From: an uncultured Planctomycetaceae bacterium
GTDB lineage: Bacteria; Planctomycetota; Planctomycetia; Pirellulales; Thermoguttaceae
DNA length: 33,820 bases
Direction: 5' to 3'
Assembly (NCBI GenBank): GCA_947307005.1
Contig: CAMZHY010000003.1
Span: 1-33,820, forward strand
The notes under the pieces are model-generated. The model did not search any database, was not told where the DNA came from, and worked only from the letters and a program-made list of their open reading frames with translations. The translations under genes and the position numbers were made by a program. How positions within the stretch are numbered: the first letter of the stretch is position 1; each line of letters starts with the position of its first letter. This document shows, piece after piece, positions 6,811-14,800 of the stretch.

Positions 6811-9357
6811 TTAAAGTTTGGAGACAGGATTCAGAAGATTCTGTTCCCAAAATTTCATCGTCTTTTTACGCAAGTGGAGCGTTGTCCCAGCCCCTTCAAA
6901 AATACTGTGAGACCTAAACGGATATGTGAACGCCTCAAAATCCTTTCCACTGGCGATTAACTTGTTTATTAGACGCTCCGTCGTCTGATAATGGCAGTTG
7001 TCGTCTCCAGAACCATGAATAATCAAAAGCGATCCACTTAGTTTGTTTGCGTAAGAAATAGGAGAGCCCAATTCGTAACTCTCGGGAGTTTCCGTAATCA
7101 AGCCAGAGTACCGTTCCTGATAAATCGTATCGTAGTTCCTATAATCGGGAACGGGCGCAATTGCGACGCCGCACTTGTAAATATCCGGATAATTGAACAT
7201 CATATTGAGAGTTGAGGTGCCTCCGCCGCTCCATCCCCAAACGCCGACCCGATCAAGGTCAAGTTTATTGGCGAAAGAAGCCGTCGCAATTAGGCTTCTA
7301 AACGCGGCGGCTTGATCGCTTCGACCGACCGCGCCAAATTTTTGATAAATTCGTTTACGCCATTTGCGACCTTTGGGAGCGGGAGTTCCACGACCGTCAA
7401 AACTCAGAACCACGCACCCTCGCTGCGCAATTGAACGGTGGTAAAGATAGGTCGAACCGCCCCAAGAGTCCATCACTGTCTGTCCTGCGGGCTCGCCGTA
7501 GACGTAAACAAGAACCGGATATTTTTTCGAGCTGGAAGCATCCCAATCGTCGGGAAAAATCGCCCAACCGTCGATAGAAACCTTTCCGTTAGAATCATCC
7601 GTCGCTTCTTCAAAATCGCACCGTCCATCGATCTCAACCTTAAAGAAATCAATCGGACCAAAATGCCGTTGAGCGAGTTTTTCACGTAATCGATTATTGT
7701 CGCGTAAAAGCTTGATCTCGCTTGCCTGAGGGCCGTCGAGACGCACAAGATCGATTCTTGAGGGAGTACCAAAAGCCGACCTCCTGCAAATCGCTAGATT
7801 TGAATCCGCCGATATCGTCCAAGTTTCATACCCCCAAGGACGATCGTGCGCGACTTCGTTTGAATCGTTTATGATCTCCACACGTTTATTCTCGCCTTCG
7901 AGAGAGGCCCAATACAGAAACCGTTGAGTCGCGTTGTCGGGAGAAGCATAGTAATAAACGCCGCGCTCGTTTCCATCGGCGTCGTAGTCAAAAGAGACAA
8001 AATCAATCGCGTCGGCGCTTTCAAGCGTGATCGGAATTAAGGCTTCTAGGTTAGAAAAGGACGTTAGATAGTACCGTCTCCAACCATCTCGCTCAGAAAC
8101 TCGTAAAAAGCGATCGCCGTCGCGAAAAGTATAAAGAGGATATATCGTCTGCCACGCGCCGTCCGGATCCGCTTCGCCAAACAGGAATTTTGGTTCAAGC
8201 GTTTCAGAATCAATCGAATAAACGTCGCATCGACGCTGAGAACGCGGCGTTTTTTGAACGATAAGTCCAACGCCGCCGTCATACCATTCCATGCTTGGCA
8301 GATAGTATTCTTCTGGATCGTTAAACTGTACAAAACGCGTGGAAGCGGCTGCGTCCCAATCAACGTCATCCTGATTGGGAAGCGTTACAACGCCAATGGA
8401 AACAATCGCGTTCGCACAACCAACGCGGGGATACTTAAAAGTCACAAGCGTGGGATAAGACTCGAGTCGTTCTTTTTCGAAAGATTCAGAGGAAGTAGAC
8501 GCGTCGGAAAATGAAGAATCTTGTCCTGAAACTTGGAAATCGCCGTTAATCTGAGCGACAGAGACACGGGACGCGCCAGTCGTCGTCGATAATCCGACGT
8601 CGTCAAGCATTGCAAACTCAGGCTCGCGCGACGTATCGAGTCGCCAAAACGCAATTTGTCGTCCGTCTGGAGACCAACGAAATCCGTCGCGACAATCAAA
8701 CTCTTCTTCATAAACCCAGTCAAATGTTCCATTAATCACATCGGTTGAACCATCGAAGGTCAACTGAGTCGTCTTCCCAGAAACAATATCCTCAATGTAT
8801 AAATTATTCTTACAGACGTATGCGACGCGATTTCCGTCGGGGGAGAGTTTCGCAAACTGCAAAGAAGACTCGGGCGCAAACTCCCCTCCCAACTTGCGAA
8901 AAACGTCGTTTTTACGATCGCGAATCCAGTAGTCGCCGCGAGTGTTTCTACGCCACACGCGTCTCGTGTTCGTATAAACAAGCAAAAGGTTTGAATCGCG
9001 CGAAAGTTCGTAGCTCGACACGCCGATAGGACGCGCTCCCTCTATCAAGGAAGCCGGATCGGATGGAACAGAGCGAGGGATTAATTCTTTCGCGCTAACG
9101 ATAACAGTCTGCTTTCCTTCCGGCGTTTCAAAGACGACGTCTCGCCCCTGAACGCCGTCTTTGGAGTCAACCTGCCTTACAAAAGCGCTTCCGACTGGAG
9201 CGAAGATAATGTCGACGCCCTGTTCTGAAAACTCGCCGGAAGCATAGATTTGTTCCATGCTGAGAGGCTTGTCGGATTGCGCAAACAAAACTTGGACAAA
9301 TAATGAGTGCAGGGCTACAACCCCGGCTATTCCGTAGAAAAAAAATCGTTTACTCAA
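6811..9357 (-). CDS. Secreted dipeptidyl-peptidase IV-type serine peptidase (S9)
   Basis: This 848-residue protein would cleave N-terminal dipeptides (typically Xaa-Pro or Xaa-Ala) from peptides outside the cytoplasm. A signal peptide covers residues 1-26 (VLFA-Q). The beta-propeller region (about 50-570) contains the DPP-IV hallmark 'DWVYEEEF' (213-220), whose Glu pair binds the substrate amino terminus. The C-terminal alpha/beta-hydrolase domain carries the nucleophile Ser710 in 'GWSGGG', acid Asp785 in 'HGSGDDN', and His817 in 'RSHSI'; 'YVYGEPAG' supplies the likely oxyanion tyrosine. The usual GWSYGG motif has Gly instead of Tyr. The start is TTG (9357) with AAGG upstream; no in-frame ATG lies between it and the preceding stop. 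A terminator separates it from the vWA gene upstream, so it probably has its own promoter and may be cotranscribed with the rhamnosidase gene. Confidence 0.9.
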   Translation of the reverse strand: MSKRFFFYGIAGVVALHSLFVQVLFAQSDKPLSMEQIYASGEFSEQGVDIIFAPVGSAFVRQVDSKDGVQGRDVVFETPEGKQTVIVSAKELIPRSVPSDPASLIEGARPIGVSSYELSRDSNLLLVYTNTRRVWRRNTRGDYWIRDRKNDVFRKLGGEFAPESSLQFAKLSPDGNRVAYVCKNNLYIEDIVSGKTTQLTFDGSTDVINGTFDWVYEEEFDCRDGFRWSPDGRQIAFWRLDTSREPEFAMLDDVGLSTTTGASRVSVAQINGDFQVSGQDSSFSDASTSSESFEKERLESYPTLVTFKYPRVGCANAIVSIGVVTLPNQDDVDWDAAASTRFVQFNDPEEYYLPSMEWYDGGVGLIVQKTPRSQRRCDVYSIDSETLEPKFLFGEADPDGAWQTIYPLYTFRDGDRFLRVSERDGWRRYYLTSFSNLEALIPITLESADAIDFVSFDYDADGNERGVYYYASPDNATQRFLYWASLEGENKRVEIINDSNEVAHDRPWGYETWTISADSNLAICRRSAFGTPSRIDLVRLDGPQASEIKLLRDNNRLREKLAQRHFGPIDFFKVEIDGRCDFEEATDDSNGKVSIDGWAIFPDDWDASSSKKYPVLVYVYGEPAGQTVMDSWGGSTYLYHRSIAQRGCVVLSFDGRGTPAPKGRKWRKRIYQKFGAVGRSDQAAAFRSLIATASFANKLDLDRVGVWGWSGGGTSTLNMMFNYPDIYKCGVAIAPVPDYRNYDTIYQERYSGLITETPESYELGSPISYANKLSGSLLIIHGSGDDNCHYQTTERLINKLIASGKDFEAFTYPFRSHSIFEGAGTTLHLRKKTMKFWEQNLLNPVSKL

Positions 9358-9425
9358 AGCGACAACCTTGATGGAGAATGATTAACGGAAAACAAAACGC
9401 AACCATGCATTTGCCAAAACGGCTC

Positions 9426-9467
9426 GGCAAAAATAAGACTTCAACTCGCCGCGTTGAAATCTTATTT
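9426..9467 (-). terminator. Intrinsic terminator after the vWA gene
   Basis: The arms 9431-9445 and 9453-9467 pair over 14 of 15 positions around a 7-base loop. On the minus strand the stem runs into TTATTTTTGCC, a proper T-tract. It lies 80 bases after the vWA stop and before the DPP-IV start. Confidence 0.85.
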
Positions 9468-9548
9468 CCAACCGTGAGACAATTATCGAGACAGAGAAAA
9501 CAATTTCAAGCGATAATAAGAACAAGAAAGAAAGATCGTCACAATTTC

Positions 9549-10565
9549 TCAAAGCGCGTCGATATTTCTGACAACATAGGTTCCGCCGTTTTCAGCGGCA
9601 AGCCTCTTATAAGTTTTCTTCACGGGATCAGTCGATTTTCGAAACTCAATAACGCATATTTGCCGAACCTTACACTGTCGTCGAAGAGTTTGAACACGTT
9701 CAAGAGTCTGCTCAGTCAACTCTTCATCCGCGTCAGTTAGAAAAAAAACAACGTCTGGCCTCATTCTTATTCCAGCCATAAGAGCAGCTTCGGACGAAGT
9801 TCCGCCTGTCGGGACGAGAGACTTGAGAAAACGAACGCACCTCGCCTTATTAGCAGGCGTTACGTCAATCAATCCTACCCCTGAATCAAAAACGTTGACC
9901 TCGTGGTTGAAAACAAGGACTTGGAATTTAGCCGCTCCCCTTTTAGAATCCAGACTTTGAACGCTGGCAATCGCGTCTGAAACAGCGCGACGCATTGGCG
10001 CCCCGCCGTTCCACCCCATACTGTCCGAACGATCGATCACATAGGTAAACTTCCTTCCGGCGCCGCGAGCGCCGCTAAACCCGACAGCCTGCCCCAACTG
10101 TTCTTCAGACGAACCGTTGCCGGCCCTCGAAGTTGCCTCGCTGATCATTACTTGTGAGGACGCGCCTCCCGAAGATTCCGCCAAACCAATTTCGTTCGTT
10201 GGCAGATAACTCTCAAGTATTTCATGAAGGTTGTTCGTAGGTAAATCGCTCGCAATGGATTCGGACAATTGGGCTTCTGTATCAGAAGTTGTTTCGTTAG
10301 AAACGGAACTGTTATGAGAATTCAAATCGATAGAATCAGAAAAAACGACGCCGATTTCGTCAGTCTGACGCCCCGTGCCAACTCCTCCTGTTCCGCCCCG
10401 AACTATTAGAACGAGAAAAAGGAGAAGGACGAAATGAATAAAGACCGAACCAAAACCCGAACCAAACCACTCAAATAATCGAGAACGTCCTTTTGATAGG
10501 AACTCCCCTTTGTCTATTGTATTTTGTTTTCTGGCGCAAGAACGCGCTGGAGTTCGTCCTTTCAT
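9549..10565 (-). CDS. Membrane-anchored von Willebrand factor A protein
   Basis: The 338-residue protein has a basic cytoplasmic N-terminus, one transmembrane helix (about 40-57, 'VFIHFVLLLFLVLIV'), a Ser/Thr/Gly-rich linker (60-165) and a C-terminal vWA domain (about 170-338). The metal-ion-dependent adhesion site is complete: DRSDS (178-182), Thr in 'PTGGTSS' (252-258) and Asp in 'LTDAD' (276-280). vWA domains of this type bind protein partners through a divalent metal; no partner can be named here. The layout of anchor plus linker resembles the alpha-toroid protein at 32111. GGAG stands 8 bases before the ATG. It is divergent from def, and its own terminator (9426-9467) makes it monocistronic. 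Confidence 0.82.
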   Translation of the reverse strand: MKGRTPARSCARKQNTIDKGEFLSKGRSRLFEWFGSGFGSVFIHFVLLLFLVLIVRGGTGGVGTGRQTDEIGVVFSDSIDLNSHNSSVSNETTSDTEAQLSESIASDLPTNNLHEILESYLPTNEIGLAESSGGASSQVMISEATSRAGNGSSEEQLGQAVGFSGARGAGRKFTYVIDRSDSMGWNGGAPMRRAVSDAIASVQSLDSKRGAAKFQVLVFNHEVNVFDSGVGLIDVTPANKARCVRFLKSLVPTGGTSSEAALMAGIRMRPDVVFFLTDADEELTEQTLERVQTLRRQCKVRQICVIEFRKSTDPVKKTYKRLAAENGGTYVVRNIDAL

Positions 10566-10594
10566 GCCGTCGCTCCGATATTTTCAATCGCGCC

Positions 10595-10622
10595 TTGTTT
10601 TTAGGGGGCGTTCTTCTATAAT
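10595..10622 (+). promoter_or_regulatory. Putative sigma70-type promoter for def
   Basis: TTGTTT (10595-10600) and a perfect TATAAT (10617-10622) are spaced by 16 bases, giving a leader of roughly 65 bases before the def ATG. Confidence 0.6.
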
Positions 10623-10693
10623 AAAGCGGTCGTTCAGGAGACTGCCCGAAGACTCCGCGTCGATATTATAACGTAAACTGAAAGAAAAACATC

Positions 10694-11272
10694 ATGCGTA
10701 TTGTAAAATACCCGCATCCCATGCTTTCCTATGAAAGCAAACCCTTGCTTAAAATCGATCAAACCGTGCGCAATATTGTCGCGGAGATGTTCAATTTAAT
10801 GTATGAAAACAACGGAGTGGGACTGGCGGCTAATCAAGTGGATTTACCCTATCAACTCATTGTCGTCAATCCAACCGGTCTGCGAGAAAAAACGGAAAAC
10901 GAGTTCGTCTTCATCAATCCTGTCATTCTTAAACTCAAGGGAGTTGAAGAAGGCGAAGAAGGCTGTCTCAGTTATCCCGGTCTGCGTTTGATTGTTCCGA
11001 GAGCAAGAGAGGTTAAATTCCAAGCAATCAATCTTAAGGGCGAGCTAAACACTTACTTTTGGAAGGGTTTTGAAGCTCGAATTATCCAGCATGAAACCGA
11101 TCATCTTTTCGGTCGCTGTTTCTACCAAAAGGCGGTTGCTTCGATCGGAGATATGGACGTCGCGCTTGCCCAAATGAAAGAAGAATACGATAAAAGGTTG
11201 GCGGAAGGGCAAGAACCAACGCCTGAACAGTTTGCTGAAAACGTCAAAAAATGGGAAAGCGAACGCGTATAA
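10694..11272 (+). CDS. def: Peptide deformylase
   Basis: Def removes the formyl group from the N-terminal methionine of new proteins. The three family motifs are intact: GVGLAANQ (41-48), EGCLS (89-93) and QHETDHLFG (132-140). Cys91, His133 and His137 bind the metal and Glu134 is catalytic. The core ends near residue 165; the remaining 25 or so residues form a charged tail ending 'KKWESERV', slightly longer than in E. coli. The ribosome-binding site is weak (A/G-rich only). The gene is alone in its unit, with a promoter at 10595-10622 and a terminator at 11348-11385. Confidence 0.95.
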   Translation: MRIVKYPHPMLSYESKPLLKIDQTVRNIVAEMFNLMYENNGVGLAANQVDLPYQLIVVNPTGLREKTENEFVFINPVILKLKGVEEGEEGCLSYPGLRLIVPRAREVKFQAINLKGELNTYFWKGFEARIIQHETDHLFGRCFYQKAVASIGDMDVALAQMKEEYDKRLAEGQEPTPEQFAENVKKWESERV

Positions 11273-11347
11273 GTTTCGTTTGTTGAGTTAAACGCTCTCC
11301 TGTAAAGACTTATTTTAGCGCGCTCCTGATTTCCACACTCCCAAAAC

Positions 11348-11385
11348 AAAAGGACGATTGACCCAAATAGGCCAATCGTCCTTTT
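11348..11385. terminator. Bidirectional terminator between def and the EF-hand gene
   Basis: A perfect 13-bp stem (11348-11360 with 11373-11385) encloses a 12-base loop. One arm begins with AAAA and the other ends with TTTT, so both convergent transcripts would end in a U-run. Confidence 0.88.
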
Positions 11386-11417
11386 CATTTCAGCAGGTAC
11401 TTAAGCTCGCCGAAACG

Positions 11418-14294
11418 TCAAATACGTTCTGCGACAACACGAAAACCAACGGTGGGAACCCCGCGAGAGGGATCTTGTGAATCGCCGCGATACGTCGCGG
11501 AACATTCCTCCGCGCTCGAATACCAGGAGCAGCCTCGGACAACGTTCTTACCGTCAACAACGGTTGACGTCCATTCCGCGGCGTTTCCCGCCATCCCAAC
11601 GCAACCATACGGACTACGGTTATCTTGGAATTGATAAACGGGAACGAGGTAACCGCCAACTTTGCTCTTAGCGGCAAATTCTTGGGAATAAGTGAATCCC
11701 GTTTTGGACTTTGAATCTCGCCATCCTTTGGAAAGAACGCCCTTGTTTGTAATGGTCGCCAAATCGGAGACCTTGGCTGTCTTACCTTCAACCGTTACGG
11801 AGGCGTCGCTGGCTATCAACGCCGCGACGACAGCGGCGTTGTACTGGCAGTTAGCGGTCAATTCGCCTTTAGAATACGTGAAACCAGAGGTCTTCCCCCA
11901 AGGGAAAAGGAGTTTCTGAGGACCGGCGGCCGCATTTTCAAACTCCGCTTCTGTTGGCAGACGGAAAGTCCAGTCCTTGTACTTTGTTCCAAGCCATTCG
12001 CAGTAGTCTTCGGCGTCCTTAAGAGTCACGCCCACAACTGGACAATTCTTTGTCCCTTTAGGGTACGAACCGTCAACCCATGTCTTGGGAAGTTCAGAAC
12101 GTTTCGTCTCGTCGACGAATTCTTTGTACTCGCGATTACGAACCTCATATTTTCCGATTGCATAATCCGATTCGATCGCGACCTTTTCTGCGGTTCCATC
12201 TTTCGTGAAAGGCTTAGAGAACTTAAAATTCTCATTAGCGGAAACGCCGACAAAGAGATTTGGATCGGGGGTTGGCAGAAAGCGAGCGCGCATGACTTCC
12301 TCCGAGAAATCTTCGCCACGTCCTCCCTGAGGACCGCCGCGGCTACCGCTCGGCGCGTTACGATCTCCTCGAGGACCGTTATTACGATCGCCTTGAGGAC
12401 CGCGCTCGCCTTGATTACGATCGCCGCGCCCGTTGGGACCGCCCTGTGGCGAAAGAGGATAGCCAAACGCGTCGACCTGCTCGAGGGAATCTAGAACTCC
12501 ATCGTCTTCGTTGTCGGCGTCGTTAAGTAGTTTACCAAGTTCCTTGTCAAAATCTGCGATATTGAGCGCGCCTTCGTCGGTCATAGCTTTAGTCGCAGCA
12601 GTTTGGACAGAATTGGCGCCCCCTCGACCAAATCCGCCGAATCCACCGAATCCGCCAAAACCTCCAAAGCCGCCCATCCCCATGCCTCGGGGAGCGCCTC
12701 CTCCTGGAAAGCCAAAGCCTCCCTGCCCCATAGGACCTCTTCCGCCAGGATTGCGTCGTCCGCCGCCAAATCCCCCTTCATTCGAATCGGATTCCTGAGC
12801 GCGAACAACCATGTCGAGACCGTTAGTCTCGGAGGGCAAAACGGGGACATAGGACGAGCTGTCGTTTCGACGAGAACCTCGTCGACCGCCGTTGGCGTCG
12901 CCGCCGCCTCTCGGTCCGCCAAAACCAGGACCGCCGCCATTCTGGAAACGTTCGCGCATACTGTTTTGGAAGGCGGTTTGTTCTTCTTCGCTCAATAGCC
13001 CGTCGCCGTCGGAATCAGCCTCCGTCAGAATCTGCTTAAACTGATCGGGAATGGGCGAGTCTGAAAGTTTAGAAAGCACAATTTCGCCCTTATCGTTTTT
13101 AAGTTCGTTAAAAGCGCCCCCCGGTCCGTTTCCCGGTCTAGGACCGCCCATACCGCCAAAACCTCCCGGTCCTCCATTCTGGAAACGCTCGCGCATTTCC
13201 GTTTGCATTCTTTCCATGACTTTCTGTTGCATGGCTTGAAGCTCGTCTTCTTTCAAAACGCCGTCCTTATCGGTATCGGCTTCTTTAAGAAGTCTCACGT
13301 ATTCCGAACGAAACTTCGCAATATCGAGTTTACCATCCTCGTTCAAAGCCGCCGTCTGAGCGTCGCGCTGAAGAGAAAGTATTTGCATCGCGCGGAAAAC
13401 GTTGGGATTTTGATCCTGCCCAAATGGCCCGCCAAAACCGGGTCCGCCCATTCCCGGTCCGCCAAAACCAGGTCCGCCCATTCCCGGCCCGCCAAAACCA
13501 CCTGCAAAAGCTCGCCACTCTTCGTTTGAAAGGACGCCGTCGTTATCAGAGTCCGCCGCGTCAAGGGCTTCTTTTAACAACCGTTCAAGTTTTGCAAGAT
13601 CAACGGAGCCGTCTTCATCGGAAGACTCAGTAATCGCCTTAGCAAACGGCGGTTCTGAAAAAACGCCTTGAGGTCTACCGGGGAAACCGCCCTGGGGTCT
13701 ATCGCCGTTTTCACGGTCGCCGCCTCTTCGTCGATCATTGTTAGGCGCTTGAGCGCGAACCGTCGCAAAATTCAGTTCACTCGCTGCCGCGTCGTTCGCA
13801 CGGCGATTACGTCCTTGAGGTCGTCCTTCGCCAGACTGTCCGGGGCCTCTTCCTTCTGGACGACGAGGAATTAAAGAATTAAGTTCTTCTGAAGAAAGTT
13901 TTCCGTCGCCGTCGGCGTCCGCAGCCTTAGCGGCCTTCATAAATTCTGCGAGGAATACGCTCGTCTTAACCCTCCCATCGCTGTCTGAAGCAGCTTGACG
14001 AGCCGAATTTTGAAGGCCCATCAGGGCAAAACCACCCCTTCGAGGAGGTCGAGGCGCTCCAGGGACATTCGGAGCGGAAGAAGGATTAGGAGACGCGGGA
14101 ACGTCGCTAGGAACGCGCGCGGCGGCAGTTCCTTCGTTACTAGAGACCGGAGATTCCTGGCTAGAGCTTACAGCAGAGGCGGCGCGATTAGCCTGAGAAC
14201 GACGCGACGACGTATTACGCTGCTGAGCGTCGACCGAAGCCGCAGTCGCAACGCACAACCCCAAAACTATGGCAATTACTAATTTTCTTTTCAT
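11418..14294 (-). CDS. Secreted EF-hand, glycine-rich protein with C-terminal FGE-sulfatase-like domain
   Basis: This 958-residue exported protein has a signal peptide (1-23, VDA-Q). Five canonical calcium-binding loops are readable: 126-137, 248-259, 340-351, 427-438 and 594-605. Each is preceded by a degenerate partner loop about 22-28 residues earlier (for example 'DEDGSVDLAK' at 226 and 'NEDGKLDIAK' at 318), giving five EF-hand pairs. They are joined by Gly/Pro/Arg-rich linkers with short tandem repeats (265-292 and 540-558). Residues 680-958 form an FGE-sulfatase (SUMF1) domain: 'YAIGKYEVRNREYKEFV', 'RLPTEAEFENAA', 'GMAGNAAEWTS', 'VVRGCSWYS' and 'VGFRVVAE'. The first catalytic cysteine of true formylglycine-generating enzymes appears to be Ser, so enzyme activity is doubtful. 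A calcium-stabilised surface or matrix role is an inference. AAGGA lies 12 bases before the ATG. Confidence 0.85.
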   Translation of the reverse strand: MKRKLVIAIVLGLCVATAASVDAQQRNTSSRRSQANRAASAVSSSQESPVSSNEGTAAARVPSDVPASPNPSSAPNVPGAPRPPRRGGFALMGLQNSARQAASDSDGRVKTSVFLAEFMKAAKAADADGDGKLSSEELNSLIPRRPEGRGPGQSGEGRPQGRNRRANDAAASELNFATVRAQAPNNDRRRGGDRENGDRPQGGFPGRPQGVFSEPPFAKAITESSDEDGSVDLAKLERLLKEALDAADSDNDGVLSNEEWRAFAGGFGGPGMGGPGFGGPGMGGPGFGGPFGQDQNPNVFRAMQILSLQRDAQTAALNEDGKLDIAKFRSEYVRLLKEADTDKDGVLKEDELQAMQQKVMERMQTEMRERFQNGGPGGFGGMGGPRPGNGPGGAFNELKNDKGEIVLSKLSDSPIPDQFKQILTEADSDGDGLLSEEEQTAFQNSMRERFQNGGGPGFGGPRGGGDANGGRRGSRRNDSSSYVPVLPSETNGLDMVVRAQESDSNEGGFGGGRRNPGGRGPMGQGGFGFPGGGAPRGMGMGGFGGFGGFGGFGGFGRGGANSVQTAATKAMTDEGALNIADFDKELGKLLNDADNEDDGVLDSLEQVDAFGYPLSPQGGPNGRGDRNQGERGPQGDRNNGPRGDRNAPSGSRGGPQGGRGEDFSEEVMRARFLPTPDPNLFVGVSANENFKFSKPFTKDGTAEKVAIESDYAIGKYEVRNREYKEFVDETKRSELPKTWVDGSYPKGTKNCPVVGVTLKDAEDYCEWLGTKYKDWTFRLPTEAEFENAAAGPQKLLFPWGKTSGFTYSKGELTANCQYNAAVVAALIASDASVTVEGKTAKVSDLATITNKGVLSKGWRDSKSKTGFTYSQEFAAKSKVGGYLVPVYQFQDNRSPYGCVGMAGNAAEWTSTVVDGKNVVRGCSWYSSAEECSATYRGDSQDPSRGVPTVGFRVVAERI
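12628..12675 (-). repeat. 9-bp tandem repeats coding for Gly-Gly-Phe
   Basis: Successive variants of a 9-base unit (such as CCGCCAAAT on plus) encode the run of GGF units near residues 541-556 of the EF-hand protein. Such short in-frame repeats can change in copy number. Confidence 0.7.
13426..13500 (-). repeat. 30-bp tandem repeat, about 2.5 copies
   Basis: Two nearly identical 30-base units (13441-13470 and 13471-13500) differ at one base, and a half unit precedes them at 13426-13440. They encode the decapeptide-type GPGFGGPGMG repeats after the second EF-hand pair. Confidence 0.8.
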
Positions 14295-14800
14295 TGTTTT
14301 CGGCGTCCTTTTATTTGAAAGATTCTTTGTTCATCCGAAGACAAACAACCTAACGTAGTTTTAAAATGACTCTTTATCTCAAATCAGAACAGAATCTCCA
14401 AAAGAAGTCTGTTTTATCCAGTCGGACAAAATGTCTCCTGTTCCAAATCTCGCTCAGGCGACAATCCTAGTCCACTTAAACCGCGTTTTTCAGATTGTGT
14501 TTCCTTTTAAAATGATAATTTTTAAAAAAACGCGCCATTTTCTGAAAAAGTCAGTCGCCATTTCTAATAATCGCCGTCGAAGGTCGAGAAAGACTCAACA
14601 GGCAACTCCTTCAGTTCATATTTCATAAACCGACCGTTACGCCACACAAGTGAAAATGACAAGCCAATATTCACCTAAAACAAAGCCTGCCCTCCGTCTA
14701 ATTTTCAACAAGGAAAACGAATGGGAAAAAACGTCTCGGTTCCTTGTAATCTCGAGGTAGAAAAAATGGTTAAACAAAAACGACTTCAATCAACAGTGTT
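14295..14800. other. 506-bp gene-free region
   Basis: This spacer lies between two minus-strand genes. It holds the ribosome-binding site of the EF-hand gene and presumably its promoter, but no hexamer pair stands out. A 9-bp inverted repeat (14798-14806 with 14831-14839) overlaps the upstream gene's stop but lacks a T-tract. A 65-codon frame at 14431-14628 has no credible ribosome-binding site and no recognisable content. Confidence 0.5.

Noticed and set aside
14431..14628. 65-codon frame in the spacer before the EF-hand gene
   Set aside because: No ribosome-binding site, no domain, and it runs against both neighbouring genes.
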